From contig DS022282.1 in assembly GCA_000153745.1 (NCBI GenBank), forward strand, positions 230,027 to 294,026: a stretch of 64,000 nucleotides of DNA, read 5' to 3'. Positions 63,337-64,000 of this stretch are shown here, piece by piece. Under the pieces are notes generated by a model. It was not told the DNA's origin, made no database searches, and saw only the letters and a program-made list of their open reading frames with translations. The position numbers and the translations under genes were made by a program. Origin of the DNA: Rhodobacterales bacterium HTCC2255 (GTDB lineage Bacteria > Pseudomonadota > Alphaproteobacteria > Rhodobacterales > Rhodobacteraceae). How positions within the stretch are numbered: the first letter of the stretch is position 1; every line of letters begins with the position of its first letter.

Positions 63337-64000
63337 TTACTGCCAACTACGGCCATCTTGGGTCAATAATTCTTCTGCTTCCGCAGGCCCATTACACCCA
63401 ATATTATATTCAATTGGACCTATCTCAGATTTATTCCAATCAAGCATAATTTTATCAACCCAACTCCATGCTGCTTCAACTTCATCACCCCTCATGAACA
63501 AAGTTTGGTCACCTCGACAAGTGTCCATTATCAATCTTTCATAGGCTTCAATTGCGTCAACTTGTCCTGCAAGTTGCGCGAAAGTCATATCCAATGGGGC
63601 ATTAATTAATCGCATGCCACCTGGACCTGGTTCTTTTACGCCAATATGAAGCGTCATGCCCTCTTCTGGTTGAAGTCTAATTACAAGTTTATTTTGATAA
63701 TTTTCACCTAAATCAGGAAATATTGAATGAGCTAGAGGTTTGAATTCAATAACAATTTCTGATAATTTTTTTGACATTGCTTTACCAGTTCGTAAATAAA
63801 ATGGAACTCCAGCCCATCTCCAATTTGATATATGAGCTTTTAAGGCAACAAAGCTTTCTGTTTTTGAATTTGTATTATTCACGTGAAATTTAAATGAGTT
63901 GTCACCATTAACATATTGGCCTCTGACCGTATCTTTTAAATCAACAGGTTGTATAGCTCTTATAACTTTAAGTTTTTCATTCCGAATATCATCAGCGTCA
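63337..64000 (-). CDS. zwf: Glucose-6-phosphate 1-dehydrogenase, C-terminal part (truncated by window edge)
   Basis: The last 220 or so codons of G6P dehydrogenase; the frame is open through base 64000 (upstream codons read LKVIRAIQPVDLKDTVRGQY). C-terminal signatures are ESFVALKAHISNWRWAGVPFYLRTGKAMSKKLSEIVIEFKPL, RLQPEEGMTLHIGVKEPGPGG, DAIEAYERLIMDTCRGDQTLFMRGDEVEAAW and WGPxxA-like NGPAEAEELL. An internal GTG at 63882 is not the true start. The loop after GQY lacks the usual VPGYxEE and is about seven residues shorter than in E. coli. First gene of zwf-edd-eda-pgi within view. Confidence 0.93.
   Translation of the reverse strand, partial: DADDIRNEKLKVIRAIQPVDLKDTVRGQYVNGDNSFKFHVNNTNSKTESFVALKAHISNWRWAGVPFYLRTGKAMSKKLSEIVIEFKPLAHSIFPDLGENYQNKLVIRLQPEEGMTLHIGVKEPGPGGMRLINAPLDMTFAQLAGQVDAIEAYERLIMDTCRGDQTLFMRGDEVEAAWSWVDKIMLDWNKSEIGPIEYNIGCNGPAEAEELLTQDGRSWQ

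Overview
The window is a gene-dense, low-GC (roughly one third G+C by eye) bacterial chromosome segment with no visible mobile element, CRISPR array, tRNA or rRNA. Gene content points to a marine alphaproteobacterium, most like a low-GC Rhodobacterales/Roseobacter-type lineage. The pointers are a TRAP and a tripartite tricarboxylate transporter, a PutA beside an Lrp-type regulator, an Fe-S bacterial photolyase with DUF2256, Xsc-Pta, a methionine synthase in separate parts, DUF1638 and DctBD. The taxon is inferred from gene content only.

Layout. 1-2132: end of sufS, a di-heme peroxidase and a Sel1-repeat protein. 2176-9679: a divergent locus made of an SsuD-like flavin monooxygenase, an aldo/keto reductase, a flavin reductase and a TRAP transporter, facing a GntR regulator and a Gfo/Idh/MocA protein. 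9796-12995: two overlapping photolyase/cryptochrome genes with a DUF2256 zinc-finger gene between them. 13014-17038: Lrp-type regulator and putA. 17072-22197: a branched-chain amino-acid type ABC transporter (liv). 22485-29528: acyl-CoA ligase, CoA-acylating aldehyde dehydrogenase, TctABC and a divergent LacI regulator. 29525-35674: a polar amino-acid ABC transporter joined to a three-subunit opine-oxidase/HcnABC-like dehydrogenase. 35818-40398: tandem glycine riboswitch and gcvTHP. 40462-48422: hemF, idi, purB, purCSQ and dctBD. 48447-53596: DUF1638, corrinoid protein, homocysteine methyltransferase, sufE, rnd and bpt. 53839-56208: ilvI and ilvH. 56232-58951: pta and xsc. 59175-64000: pgi, eda, edd and the end of zwf.

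The most notable theme is organosulfonate use. The locus at 2176-9679 has the three enzyme types of the oxidative sulfoquinovose (sulfo-SMO) pathway: flavin reductase, aldo/keto reductase and SsuD-like monooxygenase. Next to them is a Gfo/Idh-fold protein that could be an NAD-dependent sulfoquinovosidase, but here the transporter is a TRAP system. The expected product, glucose, would enter the Entner-Doudoroff set (zwf, edd, eda, pgi) at the right end. A second route is suggested by SauT-like and SauS-like enzymes with a TctABC transporter: sulfoacetate to sulfoacetyl-CoA to sulfoacetaldehyde. Xsc and Pta about 30 kb away would then convert sulfoacetaldehyde to sulfite and acetyl-CoA. Substrates in both cases are inferred from family and context.

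Regulatory structure is readable in several places: a consensus LacI-family operator before tctA, a dyad before xsc, an inverted repeat between the Lrp gene and putA, hairpins just after three periplasmic binding-protein genes, and a tandem glycine riboswitch. The DctD-like regulator lacks the GAFTGA loop needed for sigma-54 activation.
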